From the NCBI GenBank assembly GCA_016787525.1, contig JAEUUP010000098.1, positions 62,001 through 126,000 on the forward strand: DNA of 64,000 nt, in the 5' to 3' direction. This document shows, piece by piece, positions 17,977 through 26,210 of the stretch. Numbering within the stretch: position 1 is the stretch's first letter; the number at the start of each line of letters is the position of its first letter. The stretch is from Saprospiraceae bacterium (lineage in GTDB: Bacteria; Bacteroidota; Bacteroidia; Chitinophagales; Saprospiraceae). The notes under the pieces are model-generated. The model saw only the letters and a program-made list of their open reading frames with translations. It searched no databases and was not told where the DNA came from. The position numbers and the translations under genes were made by a program.

Positions 17977-18794
17977 TTTGAGTTGCTGGCTTTTTTGTAA
18001 ATACGCACATAGTCGAACGAAAAATAAGCAGGAAACAGGGTTTGGGTATCGGGATTGCCGTCCAAGCCGCCCACACCCATGCTTAAAATAAGGTGCATCG
18101 GATATTTCGGAACATTACGATTGAGTTCATACACTAAAATATTGTCCAGAAAAAAACGCAACTGGTCGGTTGTCCATTCTATGGCATAGATATGAAAGTC
18201 TTTGGATAAATCTAATCGCTTTTTATTACCTGTTTTAGCATAAATGGTGCGAAACTCTTGTGCGACCTTTTTCTTTTTTTCATTATAAAAGTGGTTGCTG
18301 ATATTGAACTGAAACGGTTTGCTGCAACCGAATTCGGCAATATCTACTTCTTGATAGATGGAATCTTTGCCACCCAATAGCCAAAAGCAAGGCCAGAGAC
18401 TTTTTCCTTTGGGTATCTTAAATTTTGCTTCAACTCTGGAGTTGACTTCCACTTTTTGCGCCGAAAAAACCATACCGCCAGAAAATGGATAACCTTTTAC
18501 TGTGTCTTTTCTATTGATTAGGTGAAGAAAACCTTGTTTTTTGAGCACATTATCGGGTCGAGGTGTGAAAATCGTCAGTGTATTAGGCGTTTCATTGCTT
18601 TGAGGCCACCACACATGGTAGTCAATCGAATCGGTATCAAATTCATCATGGCAGAGTAAATGCCAACCTTTTATGTCTATCGGATTCGTGGGCAAACTAT
18701 CGGGCAAAACATAGGATTTACTCGTTTTTTGCGCCCCAATGCTCCCCCTCAGTATAAAAGACCAAACAACGAAAATGAGGATTGTTTTTTGCAT
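17973..18794 (-). CDS. Secreted glycoside hydrolase family 16 protein
   Basis: 273 aa, with a signal peptide (about residues 1-21, MQKTILIFVVWSFILRGSIGAQ). A single GH16 jelly-roll domain is present: HLLCHDEFDTDSIDYHVWWP at the N-terminus, the catalytic motif EVDIAE (ExDxxE, nucleophile and acid/base both present) near residue 145, and AIEWTTDQLRFFLDN and YFSFDYVRIYKK at the end. GH16 enzymes cleave beta-1,3/1,4-glucans, agar, carrageenan or similar. It is the first gene of the operon with three membrane glycan-type proteins, so it may act on a self-made polysaccharide. Confidence 0.88.
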   Translation of the reverse strand: MQKTILIFVVWSFILRGSIGAQKTSKSYVLPDSLPTNPIDIKGWHLLCHDEFDTDSIDYHVWWPQSNETPNTLTIFTPRPDNVLKKQGFLHLINRKDTVKGYPFSGGMVFSAQKVEVNSRVEAKFKIPKGKSLWPCFWLLGGKDSIYQEVDIAEFGCSKPFQFNISNHFYNEKKKKVAQEFRTIYAKTGNKKRLDLSKDFHIYAIEWTTDQLRFFLDNILVYELNRNVPKYPMHLILSMGVGGLDGNPDTQTLFPAYFSFDYVRIYKKASNSK

Positions 18795-18836
18795 GAGCAG
18801 TGAAATTTTAGCAAATTAACAAAGATTTTGGAAAAT

Positions 18837-18872
18837 AAAAAAGGTTGACATGTGCAAAACATGCCAACCTTT
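18837..18872 (-). terminator. Intrinsic terminator
   Basis: A 13-bp imperfect stem (18841-18853 with 18859-18871) followed on the minus strand by TTTTTTATTTT. It closes the lipoprotein gene that ends at 18890. Confidence 0.85.
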
Positions 18873-18889
18873 CCTTGTTGTTTAGTCGT

Positions 18890-19681
18890 TTATTTTGGAT
18901 AAGATTTGCCATCGGATGTGAACAACAAAAAGTCTATACCAGCAACTGTTTTAAAGTATTTTACGATGTTGTTCAACTGTTCTTTTGTACCTGTTTGTCG
19001 TAAAATAAAACGGCGAATATTAGGTTTTTGAGTCGAAAATTTGGCAGCAATGCCAATATCAGAGCCAGAGTAGTTGAAATAACCATAGTCACCTGTGGGT
19101 ATACTGAGGGGTGTTGCGACGGTACGGAGGCTATCAATCATTTGTGTATAACGTGCATCTTGACCATTGTCAGTGGATATAAAACCCCATATTGCACCTT
19201 GTGGAATGCGCAAAAGTTCTTTTTTGGGCATCGAAATGCCGTTTTCTTTCTTCATTTCGAAGTAATAACGACCTTCTTCTATATGAAGCACACCATCGTT
19301 GATGATGGCATCTTTAAGTGTCAAACGGAAAGGGAAATCGCCTTTTTTGATGTTCGATAGGTCAATTGTGTCACGTGCAGGCTCAGCAAAACCGTTGCAA
19401 ATCGAAGGATATGATAGGCTATTGAGCGAAACAGATAGTTGATTGTTGAGACTATTGGTTGAATAATTGATGCGAGTGCCGCCACATTCCTGATTTTTGA
19501 TGGTTGCAATTCGGAGTTGCAATGCACCACCATACTCGTCCAAACGTTCCCAAGGGAGAATTTCAAACTCCTTGTCGATGGCAATGATGGTTTCTTTGTC
19601 GCCCAAGTCACTCTTGCAACTTGTCGCAAAGAGTAAGTAAGCTACAAAAAGGGTAAGTATTGGTGTCAATCTCAGATTCAT
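18890..19681 (-). CDS. Lipoprotein of unknown function
   Basis: 263 aa with a signal peptide and lipobox (LLFATSC, Cys22). The mature part is beta-rich, contains two cysteines (ECGGTR and SICNGF) that could form a disulphide, and ends with an alpha/beta segment (TGTKEQLNNIVKYFKTVAGIDFLLFTSDGK). No family is recognised. Likely an outer-membrane lipoprotein. One interspersed word (19102) codes for TPLS. Confidence 0.65.
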   Translation of the reverse strand: MNLRLTPILTLFVAYLLFATSCKSDLGDKETIIAIDKEFEILPWERLDEYGGALQLRIATIKNQECGGTRINYSTNSLNNQLSVSLNSLSYPSICNGFAEPARDTIDLSNIKKGDFPFRLTLKDAIINDGVLHIEEGRYYFEMKKENGISMPKKELLRIPQGAIWGFISTDNGQDARYTQMIDSLRTVATPLSIPTGDYGYFNYSGSDIGIAAKFSTQKPNIRRFILRQTGTKEQLNNIVKYFKTVAGIDFLLFTSDGKSYPK

Positions 19682-19787
19682 ACATTCTATTTTTTAATTG
19701 TTGTCGGTAAAACGGTTTTTGTCATTCCTTTGCTGCTTATTGGTTTGCTTTTGGCTTAAAAAAGAATTCAGTACGGTCAAAAAGCAG

Positions 19788-21062
19788 TTATTTGATTTTC
19801 AATTTCTTTTTGATATTGTCATAAGAAGAAGTAAAAATCTTATTTTTGATGAAAAAATCGAAATCTTCGGCAACTTTTTTTTCCCAAGTAACCCCCTCAG
19901 TATTTGTCTTTTTTTGAAATTTTAAATAGGCTTTTTCGGCTTCTTTATATTGATTGGAGAGGAGATAGATATGTGCCAAATTGAGTTGAATGTCCCAGTT
20001 GTTGGGGTTGTGCTTTGCTAAAGTTTCGGCTAAGGTTTGTGCTTTGCCGAGTTGATTAGATAGCAAAAGGGCGCGCATATGTGTGGTTTGAATGGGGATG
20101 GATGGGAATTCTAAAGCCGTTCTTTCTGCCAAAGATGCCATAGATCCGAAGTCACCACTTTGCTCCAATTGGTTGATTTTTAGTTTCATTTCTTCCAATT
20201 CCATCATACGTTTTTCGAGTGCTTCGTTTTTAGTTTCGGCGTAACAATCTTTTTTTATCCATGAAATAACGACTTCTTGTTCGCCTTGAGCTAAGTTGTT
20301 GAATTCTTGAGGGGTGAAATTTTTAGTTACTTTTGACAAAATACACATAGATACCTCTGATACTGAGGGGGTCAATTTGCCTTCAAAGCTTTCTTGAAAA
20401 CGCTTGAAAAATGGCTCGCGCAAAACTCCAGTCCATGCAGATTCTGTATCATTATTTCTAATATGCTTCATATTGTTGTAAATCGGTGTCAAATGAGCGA
20501 CGAGGGCGGATACTTCTATTTTGACATTAATGCCTGATTTCAAGCTTGGGTTTGACAAACCGATTAATAGGTTGGACTTCGATAAGTATGACTCGACCAC
20601 ACCACTTGTCATGTTTTGGCGTGAGATATTTTTATCAAATTGCCATTTGTCGTCATTTTTTGCTTCAAATTGTGTTCCTCCTTCAGTATCTAAGACATAG
20701 ATATCACAGGCTGCTGTACCTGTTGGTTTTACGATTTGACCGACAAGGGTAGCAGAAATACCAGTTTTATCGACGATTTTAGTCAATTGTGCGGCTAGAC
20801 TGACCCATTCTAGTGGCTCGTTTTTTGATTCTAATGCTGCAAACGTGTAATACCATTTTACCGTTCCTGGAGGTAGTTGTACTGGCAATGTAATGCGGGA
20901 ACGCCCATTTATCTGTGCGACAATACGGCTATCGAGATAGTAGTTTTGAGCAGGTGATAGAGTGACGACAGAATAAGTCGTATCAAATGGTCGGTTTTGT
21001 TGGGCCAATAATAAGGATTGGCAAATGGCTATTAGTGTGAAAATAAGGTTAATTTGTTTCAT
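19788..21062 (-). CDS. Secreted tetratricopeptide-like protein
   Basis: 424 aa with a signal peptide (MKQINLIFTLIAICQSLLLAQ). The N-terminal 240 residues look beta-rich, with no recognised family. From about residue 285 there is a coiled-coil/TPR region (MMELEEMKLKINQLEQSGDFGSMASLAERTALEFP; NNWDIQLNLAHIYLLSNQYKEAEKAYLKFQ). A TAATTTTG -7 element on the minus strand lies at 21177-21184. Probably periplasmic; function unknown. Confidence 0.65.
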   Translation of the reverse strand: MKQINLIFTLIAICQSLLLAQQNRPFDTTYSVVTLSPAQNYYLDSRIVAQINGRSRITLPVQLPPGTVKWYYTFAALESKNEPLEWVSLAAQLTKIVDKTGISATLVGQIVKPTGTAACDIYVLDTEGGTQFEAKNDDKWQFDKNISRQNMTSGVVESYLSKSNLLIGLSNPSLKSGINVKIEVSALVAHLTPIYNNMKHIRNNDTESAWTGVLREPFFKRFQESFEGKLTPSVSEVSMCILSKVTKNFTPQEFNNLAQGEQEVVISWIKKDCYAETKNEALEKRMMELEEMKLKINQLEQSGDFGSMASLAERTALEFPSIPIQTTHMRALLLSNQLGKAQTLAETLAKHNPNNWDIQLNLAHIYLLSNQYKEAEKAYLKFQKKTNTEGVTWEKKVAEDFDFFIKNKIFTSSYDNIKKKLKIK

Positions 21063-21092
21063 AAATTATGTGATTAAGGGTAAGTTTTGATA

Positions 21093-21159
21093 AATAAAGT
21101 GAAATAAGCCTTGTTTTGTGCATGGTTTAAGAACACGCAAATGCTTATTTCACTTTATT
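21093..21159 (-). terminator. Hairpin between two minus-strand genes
   Basis: Perfect 17-bp arms at 21093-21109 and 21143-21159 with a 33-base loop. It lies downstream of the 172-aa membrane protein gene and upstream of the TPR gene, so it probably terminates the former. Confidence 0.55.
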
Positions 21160-21176
21160 GCTACTAGATGGAGGGG

Positions 21177-21184
21177 CAAAATTA
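21177..21184 (-). promoter_or_regulatory. -7 promoter element (TAATTTTG on minus strand)
   Basis: CAAAATTA on the plus strand is TAnnTTTG on the minus strand, about 115 bp upstream of the TPR gene start and just past the hairpin at 21093-21159. Confidence 0.45.
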
Positions 21185-21217
21185 ATAATTTTACAATAGA
21201 AATTTCACTTATGTGTC

Positions 21218-21736
21218 TTATTTATTCAGAACGCTTCTCAACTGTGTGCCTGTCATTGTTGCTAAACCTGTAACTAAACCACCGATTAATCCTGTGACAT
21301 AAATTAATTGTGTTCCACTCACTTTTCCACCTAATAATCCTGAAATGGCATTAGCTACTATGCCTTCGTTGGCAGCACTTTGGTAGCCTGCATAGATGCT
21401 CCAAACTAAAAACATGGAAATAAAGCCATACAGAAAACTGCGGCTTGGTGTGTCTGCAAACCAGTATCCGACCCAAGCACCTACGATAGCGATTGTCCAC
21501 CAAGGAAATAGTATTTGCGCCAAAATACCTAACAGGGCGATGGCAAGTGAGCCTTTTAAGTTGGTCAAGAGTTTGTCTTTGACGGTTACACCCGCTGCTT
21601 GAACTTTAGCTTTATGTGCATCAATATCAAAAGCTTTGTCTTTGATGTTTCCAAATTCGTGATCAATATTTTTTAGATTGTCAATCTGATTTTGGACTTC
21701 TGTAAATTTTAATTTATTCTTTAATTTATCTGACAT
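21218..21736 (-). CDS. Small integral membrane protein
   Basis: 172 aa. The N-terminal about 65 residues are charged and helical (KLKFTEVQNQIDNLKNIDHEFGNIKDKAFDIDAHKAKV). Four hydrophobic segments follow: SLAIALLGILAQILFPWWTIAIVGAWVGYWF, the FLYGFISMFLVWSIYAGY region, and a Gly-rich C-terminal one (LIYVTGLIGGLVTGLATM). No signal peptide. No family recognised; it sits 31 bp downstream of the penicillin acylase-like gene and is probably in its transcript. Confidence 0.6.
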   Translation of the reverse strand: MSDKLKNKLKFTEVQNQIDNLKNIDHEFGNIKDKAFDIDAHKAKVQAAGVTVKDKLLTNLKGSLAIALLGILAQILFPWWTIAIVGAWVGYWFADTPSRSFLYGFISMFLVWSIYAGYQSAANEGIVANAISGLLGGKVSGTQLIYVTGLIGGLVTGLATMTGTQLRSVLNK

Positions 21737-21767
21737 TTGACTACTTTTTGAATGATTGAGAATGCTG

Positions 21768-24266
21768 TTACTGTACTTTTTTAAACTCTTGAGTCAGGGT
21801 TAAAGTCGGGAGTTTTTCATCTGCTTTTCGCATAAAAATAGCTTCATAATAATTGCCTTTGGACCATGAATCGACAAACTGGTCGTAATATTTACTGCCA
21901 GGATTGCCCGATTGACCTCCTGGATAAACGACAAATGCACGTGGTCGCTCAGGTGTCATTTCGACAATCATACGCCATGATGGGCCATGGTTTTTTTTGA
22001 TGGCATTGATAGCTTTGCCATAGCCGCCATTGGCAATATGTGAACGTCCTAAACCAGGCATATTTGATATGTGTGGAATTTCTGTATCTTTATAGTTTGC
22101 CCAAATGAGTTGTGGCGTTTTGGGATAATTTTTGCTGATTTCTGCTTGAATTTTAGGGATTTCAGCCATCATAGACTTGAAGCTAGTGATCAATAAGTCT
22201 TTAGCCGTTTCCTTTTTGTCTGATGAAGCGATTTTATCGAAAAATTTATTGTTCGCATCCCCCCTCAGTATGGCGATTGTCCGCCATGTGGTGGGCTTCA
22301 ATATGCGGCTCTTATCTGTTCTGGACAAGATCTCATCCCACACTTCATCATAGAAAAACTTGAACCATTCTTCAAAATAGATAGGTGCTGATTTGTTGGC
22401 TTCGTAATAATAATCCCATTTTGATAACTCACTCACAATCTGCTTCATATCAGTTGATAAAGCGGCTGTATCCAATAGGTTTAACATGATGGGTAAGGCT
22501 TCTTGTGCCATGAGGCTAAAGTTATCGTTTTGCATTTTTTTCATTGCCTCAATGGTAATGGTGTCCATTTTAGACAATTTTTGGTTGACAATGCGTCCAC
22601 GATAGGTGTCAAAGTTTTCGGAATTGAAATAATAAGGGTACGATGGGTCGGTAGAGTGCTGATTGGCAGAAGACACAAAACCACGTGCTGGATTTTTGTA
22701 GTGAGGGTTCATACTTTTAGGTATAAAACCTTTCCAAGCGTTAGCCGAATTTGAGCCATCTTGAACAAAACGTCCTTGTCCTTTGGCTTTTTTGGGAAAT
22801 GTGCCACCTAGGTGTAAGGCTATATCACCATTTTTGCAGGCGAAAGCAAAATTTTGAGCAGGTACATTGAAGCCTTCAAGTGCTTTGGCATATTCGTCGT
22901 AATTTTTAGCTTTATTGAGTTGAACAAAGGTTTTGATACTGGATTTTGATACATCGTTTGCCAACCAGTGGAATGCCATATTGGCATTGGGCATTGTGTC
23001 GTTGTCGAATACGACAGGTCCCCACACAGTGTATTTGACAGTGTCTTTTATGATGCCAACGCCTTTTACAAGAATATCCTCGACGCGTAAATCTACTTTT
23101 CGAGTTGTACCATCGTATTGATATTCAGTGCGGTTAGGATTTAACCATTTCATTGAATACCAATCTGCTACGTCTTGCCCGACATTGGTTTGAGTCCAAG
23201 CGATATTGTCGTTGAAACCAATAATGACGGCGGGCAAACCCGGCAAAGAAACACCGTACACGTTCATATCGGGTGTTGAAATTTGGATTTCGTACCAAAT
23301 GGAAGGCATCTTGAGTGATAGGTGAGGGTCACCACACAAAATAGGGTTTTTATTTTTAGTTTTTGAAGGTCCGACAACCCAATTGTTAGAACCATTGCTG
23401 GCATCAGGTTGGAGATCTTCATGGATGCTTGGAAAGTCAATCATACTGAGGGGGGTAATTTTATCGCTCATGATGGTTGATGTTGCATCTTTTTCTGCGG
23501 GGGCTGTTCCGAAATTTGTTCCAACAGGTACAACGGGTTGTTGTTCTGGAAAATATTCAGGATAAATAAAGTCAAAATCGTTACCAAATAGTGCTTTCGC
23601 ATTGGTCGCTTGTACATCACTTTCGCCCAAAGCTAAATCCAATGCCATGTATGTAGCAAGTAGTGACATATGCAGTGGTGTCCATTGTTCGGGTTTTACG
23701 CCGAATATTTTGTATTCCAATGGGTAGTCACGTGGGTCAAGTTTAGCAATATAAGCATTGGCTCCCATACAATATGCAGTGACTAATGCCCATGTTTCTG
23801 GGTCTGCTTGCCATTCCTTCACTGTTTTTTCTGCACCAGGAATCAAACCACGTCGGCGTTGGATTTTGTCCACATCAATCGTTGATAAACCCAAGCGAAT
23901 AGGTCTGTCTCCTAAAACCTCGGACAATCGCCCACCTGCTGCGCGCGTTATAAAATCCATCTCCCACAACCGATTTTGAGCATGAAGAAAGCCTTGCACA
24001 AACAAAGCGTCTTCCACGTTTTCGGCAAAGATGTGTGGCACTTGTCGGTCATCATACACTACTTTTACATTGTTCTTGATGCCTTGTGCCATTTCGTCAC
24101 TGGGTTTGTCTGTCAGTGATTTTCCGTTGCGCCAATAACCTTGGAAGGGGCTGAATAGACTACCTAAAGCTGGAATAGGTGCACCTTTGACATTTTGAGA
24201 TGTGTTGAGAAACCATGTTAAGCCAATAGTGGCAATAAGAGAGAGTAAAAATTTGGTTAGTTTCAT
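21768..24266 (-). CDS. Penicillin acylase family (S45) N-terminal-nucleophile hydrolase
   Basis: 832 aa, exported (hydrophobic N-terminus LTKFLLSLIATIGLTWFL). Members hydrolyse amide bonds of acylated amino acids, beta-lactams or acyl-homoserine lactones in the periplasm. The precursor is cut to alpha and beta subunits; the new N-terminal Ser nucleophile is S293 in DASNG|SNNWVVGPSKTKNKNP, and GDPHLSLKMPSIWYE follows as in the family. The alpha-subunit part has IFAENVEDALFVQGFLHAQNRLWEMDF. Two interspersed words lie inside (22261 LRG, 23444 PLS). The natural substrate cannot be told. Confidence 0.88.
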   Translation of the reverse strand: MKLTKFLLSLIATIGLTWFLNTSQNVKGAPIPALGSLFSPFQGYWRNGKSLTDKPSDEMAQGIKNNVKVVYDDRQVPHIFAENVEDALFVQGFLHAQNRLWEMDFITRAAGGRLSEVLGDRPIRLGLSTIDVDKIQRRRGLIPGAEKTVKEWQADPETWALVTAYCMGANAYIAKLDPRDYPLEYKIFGVKPEQWTPLHMSLLATYMALDLALGESDVQATNAKALFGNDFDFIYPEYFPEQQPVVPVGTNFGTAPAEKDATSTIMSDKITPLSMIDFPSIHEDLQPDASNGSNNWVVGPSKTKNKNPILCGDPHLSLKMPSIWYEIQISTPDMNVYGVSLPGLPAVIIGFNDNIAWTQTNVGQDVADWYSMKWLNPNRTEYQYDGTTRKVDLRVEDILVKGVGIIKDTVKYTVWGPVVFDNDTMPNANMAFHWLANDVSKSSIKTFVQLNKAKNYDEYAKALEGFNVPAQNFAFACKNGDIALHLGGTFPKKAKGQGRFVQDGSNSANAWKGFIPKSMNPHYKNPARGFVSSANQHSTDPSYPYYFNSENFDTYRGRIVNQKLSKMDTITIEAMKKMQNDNFSLMAQEALPIMLNLLDTAALSTDMKQIVSELSKWDYYYEANKSAPIYFEEWFKFFYDEVWDEILSRTDKSRILKPTTWRTIAILRGDANNKFFDKIASSDKKETAKDLLITSFKSMMAEIPKIQAEISKNYPKTPQLIWANYKDTEIPHISNMPGLGRSHIANGGYGKAINAIKKNHGPSWRMIVEMTPERPRAFVVYPGGQSGNPGSKYYDQFVDSWSKGNYYEAIFMRKADEKLPTLTLTQEFKKVQ

Positions 24267-24423
24267 TATTTTCTAGTTTCCTCGGACAATGTATTTTAAA
24301 AATACGGTGAAACGAATTTTGTTTTAATGAGTTGATTAATGATGCATAGTATTGAAGTAAAAACGGCTAAAAGTATAAAATTTACAGCGAATTTTCACAG
24401 AATTAATGCCTCTATTTTTTTTA

Positions 24424-24462
24424 ACAAAAAAAATCCGCTACTTGATTACCGAGTAGCGGATG
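24424..24462 (-). terminator. Intrinsic terminator
   Basis: ATCCGCTACT (24433-24442) pairs with AGTAGCGGAT (24452-24461); on the minus strand a TTTTTTTT run follows. It ends the 218-aa lipoprotein gene. Confidence 0.88.
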
Positions 24463-24484
24463 TCTTATTTAATGCGCAAATAAT

Positions 24485-25141
24485 TTATTTGTAAGATATT
24501 TCATTGCCCAACTGAGCTTTTTTGTCAATAATATCTAACAGACTACACTCTAAAGTGATTTTCTTTTTGTCATCACTTAGTTTCGCTTCTTTATTGGTCA
24601 TTTTTTTTACTTTGCCTGGCATGTTTAAGATAATTGTGTACTTCATTCCCTCCAAAAATGATTTTGCCATTTCTTTTTGCGAATCATCTTCCATTTTTAG
24701 TTCGTCGAGGTTCAAAGCAATATCCTTTCGTGTCAGATTTCCTTTTTTCCAGGAGTAAAGATTTTTCATGGAGTCATCTTTTTTGTCTATATTCAATACT
24801 TCATTGAGTGTAGCTATGTCTTTAAAAATCATACTTACTTTATAGATATAAGTCTTAGATGTATCCACTACCAGTTTTGAAATACCTTTTACTTTGCTGT
24901 ATTTTTTGAATGATTCTGCGAAAGTTGAGTCTAAGGAATATTTGAGTTTGGGTATCATCTCGCCTGTTGTGTCGAATGCTGCTAACATTTGCATTTGTTC
25001 TGAAAGTTTGGAAGCATCAATAATACTTGTATAGCCACCCGATCCATCTTTATTGATAGTTACTTCTTCGGTGATTTCAAAACAAGCCGACATAGTTGTC
25101 AGAGTAACTGCAAATAGCAGAAGATTGATTAATTGTTTCAT
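24485..25141 (-). CDS. Lipoprotein of unknown function
   Basis: 218 aa with a signal peptide and lipobox (LTTMSAC, Cys20). The mature N-terminus (FEITEEVTINKDGSGGYTSIIDASKL) resembles the start of many Bacteroidetes lipoproteins, with a beta-sheet/helix fold and a Lys-rich body. No domain is named with certainty. It lies immediately downstream, on the same strand, of the four small-RNA-like units. Confidence 0.65.
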   Translation of the reverse strand: MKQLINLLLFAVTLTTMSACFEITEEVTINKDGSGGYTSIIDASKLSEQMQMLAAFDTTGEMIPKLKYSLDSTFAESFKKYSKVKGISKLVVDTSKTYIYKVSMIFKDIATLNEVLNIDKKDDSMKNLYSWKKGNLTRKDIALNLDELKMEDDSQKEMAKSFLEGMKYTIILNMPGKVKKMTNKEAKLSDDKKKITLECSLLDIIDKKAQLGNEISYK

Positions 25142-25249
25142 CTAATCGTTTTTAAATTTTGAAAAAAGTGTATTAGCTCACAAATTAAAGAGGAAAAATA
25201 TTATGATGCACGATATTGAAGAAGAATAGTTAGTGAGAGGAGAAAATGA

Positions 25250-25317
25250 AAAAAAAAACTCCTACATCTAAAGGGGGTAAGATGTAGGAGAAATAAACAT
25301 ACTATGAGAAAACTACA
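25250..25317 (-). ncRNA. Small RNA-like unit A of a four-copy tandem family
   Basis: Minus-strand unit: -7 element TAATTTTG (25323-25330), then the box AGTTTTCTCATAGTATGTT (25296-25314), then a hairpin with 11-bp arms (25259-25269 and 25280-25290; stem CTCCTACATCT/AGATGTAGGAG) and a run of U (A-run 25250-25258 on plus). A TTG box lies about 23 bases before the -7 element. The expected transcript is about 68 nt. The loop carries CCCCCUUU. Confidence 0.7.
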
Positions 25318-25535
25318 CGGAGCAAAATTAAAGAACTTTATTTATATATGAAGCAATTTTTAATGTTTGTGTAAAAAAAAAAAGTAAACGGCGTATTTAG
25401 TTTAGGAAAAGGTCAGATTATTTAAAAAATAAAACTGTTGAGGTGATAGAGAATGGAGGAGAGTAAACTAAGATTTGAAAAAATAATATGTTTGGCATGG
25501 TTTTATTAGGAATAAAAATGATAGCGAGTTGGGCA

Positions 25536-25605
25536 AAAAAAAATCCCTGCTGCTCGGACAACGAGCAGCAGGAACTCAACAAAGTAACATACTATGAGAA
25601 AACTT
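25536..25605 (-). ncRNA. Small RNA-like unit B
   Basis: Same layout: near-consensus -7 element TTAATTTG (25611-25618), the identical box (25586-25604), a hairpin with 11-bp arms (25546-25556 and 25562-25572, stem CCTGCTGCTCG/CGAGCAGCAGG) and a U-run of eight. The stem sequence is wholly different from unit A, yet fully paired. The loop is short and lacks the C/U-rich stretch. Confidence 0.7.
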
Positions 25606-25805
25606 AAATGCAAATTAAGTAATTTTTCTCTGAAAAATACAAGCTCTTTTTCTAAAAGGTTTACTTTTTTTACTAAACGGCGTGTTCTACAGAGTAAACG
25701 GTTGTTTTGATACATTTTTTAACTTAAAAAAGATTCTATTCATGAAAGAACGAGAAAAATAGGCAAGATTTTTGCATGATTAATTTGTATAATGCAATGA
25801 GAAGG

Positions 25806-25873
25806 AAAAAAAAATCCTGCACCAAAGGAGGAAGGTACAGGAAGACTAGGTAAACATACTATGAGAAAACTTA
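25806..25873 (-). ncRNA. Small RNA-like unit C
   Basis: Same layout: exact -7 element TACCTTTG (25879-25886), the identical box (25853-25871), a hairpin (stem CCTGYACC, arms about 25816-25823 and 25834-25841, one mismatch) and a long U-run. The loop on the RNA strand reads UUCCUCCUUUG. Confidence 0.68.
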
Positions 25874-25973
25874 TGCCTCAAAGGTAATGTCATTTTTCAT
25901 TACCATGTTAACGTTTTTCGGTTGTGGAAACTATTTTTTATTAAACGGTACATTTCGTTTAGAATACGGTCAT

Positions 25974-26043
25974 AAAAAATCCTGCACCAAAGGAGGGTAC
26001 TTGGTGCAGGAAAAAAAAACAAACATACTATGAGAAAACTGAG
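25974..26043 (-). ncRNA. Small RNA-like unit D
   Basis: Same layout: exact -7 element TATATTTG (26045-26052), the identical box (26022-26040), a perfect 10-bp stem (25981-25990 with 26001-26010, CCTGCACCAA/TTGGTGCAGG) and a U-run. The RNA loop holds CCCUCCUUU. Unit D is the first in the minus-strand direction; distances between boxes are 290, 267 and 169 bp. Confidence 0.7.
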
Positions 26044-26136
26044 ACAAATATATAGTTGATTTTTAAGATGTAAAAAAATATGCTCACTTTTATCAAAACT
26101 TTTATTTTGCCATACAAATAATTGCACATCCTCTCC

Positions 26137-26168
26137 TTTGTAAACTAAAATTCAAATCCTTACTTTTG
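26137..26168 (+). promoter_or_regulatory. Promoter of the M43 protease gene (TTTG-N20-TACTTTTG)
   Basis: TTTG at 26137-26140, a 20-base spacer, and TACTTTTG at 26161-26168: a full match to the Bacteroidetes -33/-7 consensus, 42 bp before the ATG at 26211. It diverges from the small-RNA cluster. Confidence 0.75.
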
Positions 26169-26210
26169 TCTTTCTATCAAAGTTTGTAAACACGACAATA
26201 ATTCATAAAC

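Noticed and set aside
25245-26052. The four hairpin units as a CRISPR array
   Set aside because: Distances between conserved boxes are 169-290 bp and uneven, each unit has its own promoter-like element and U-run, and no cas genes are near.
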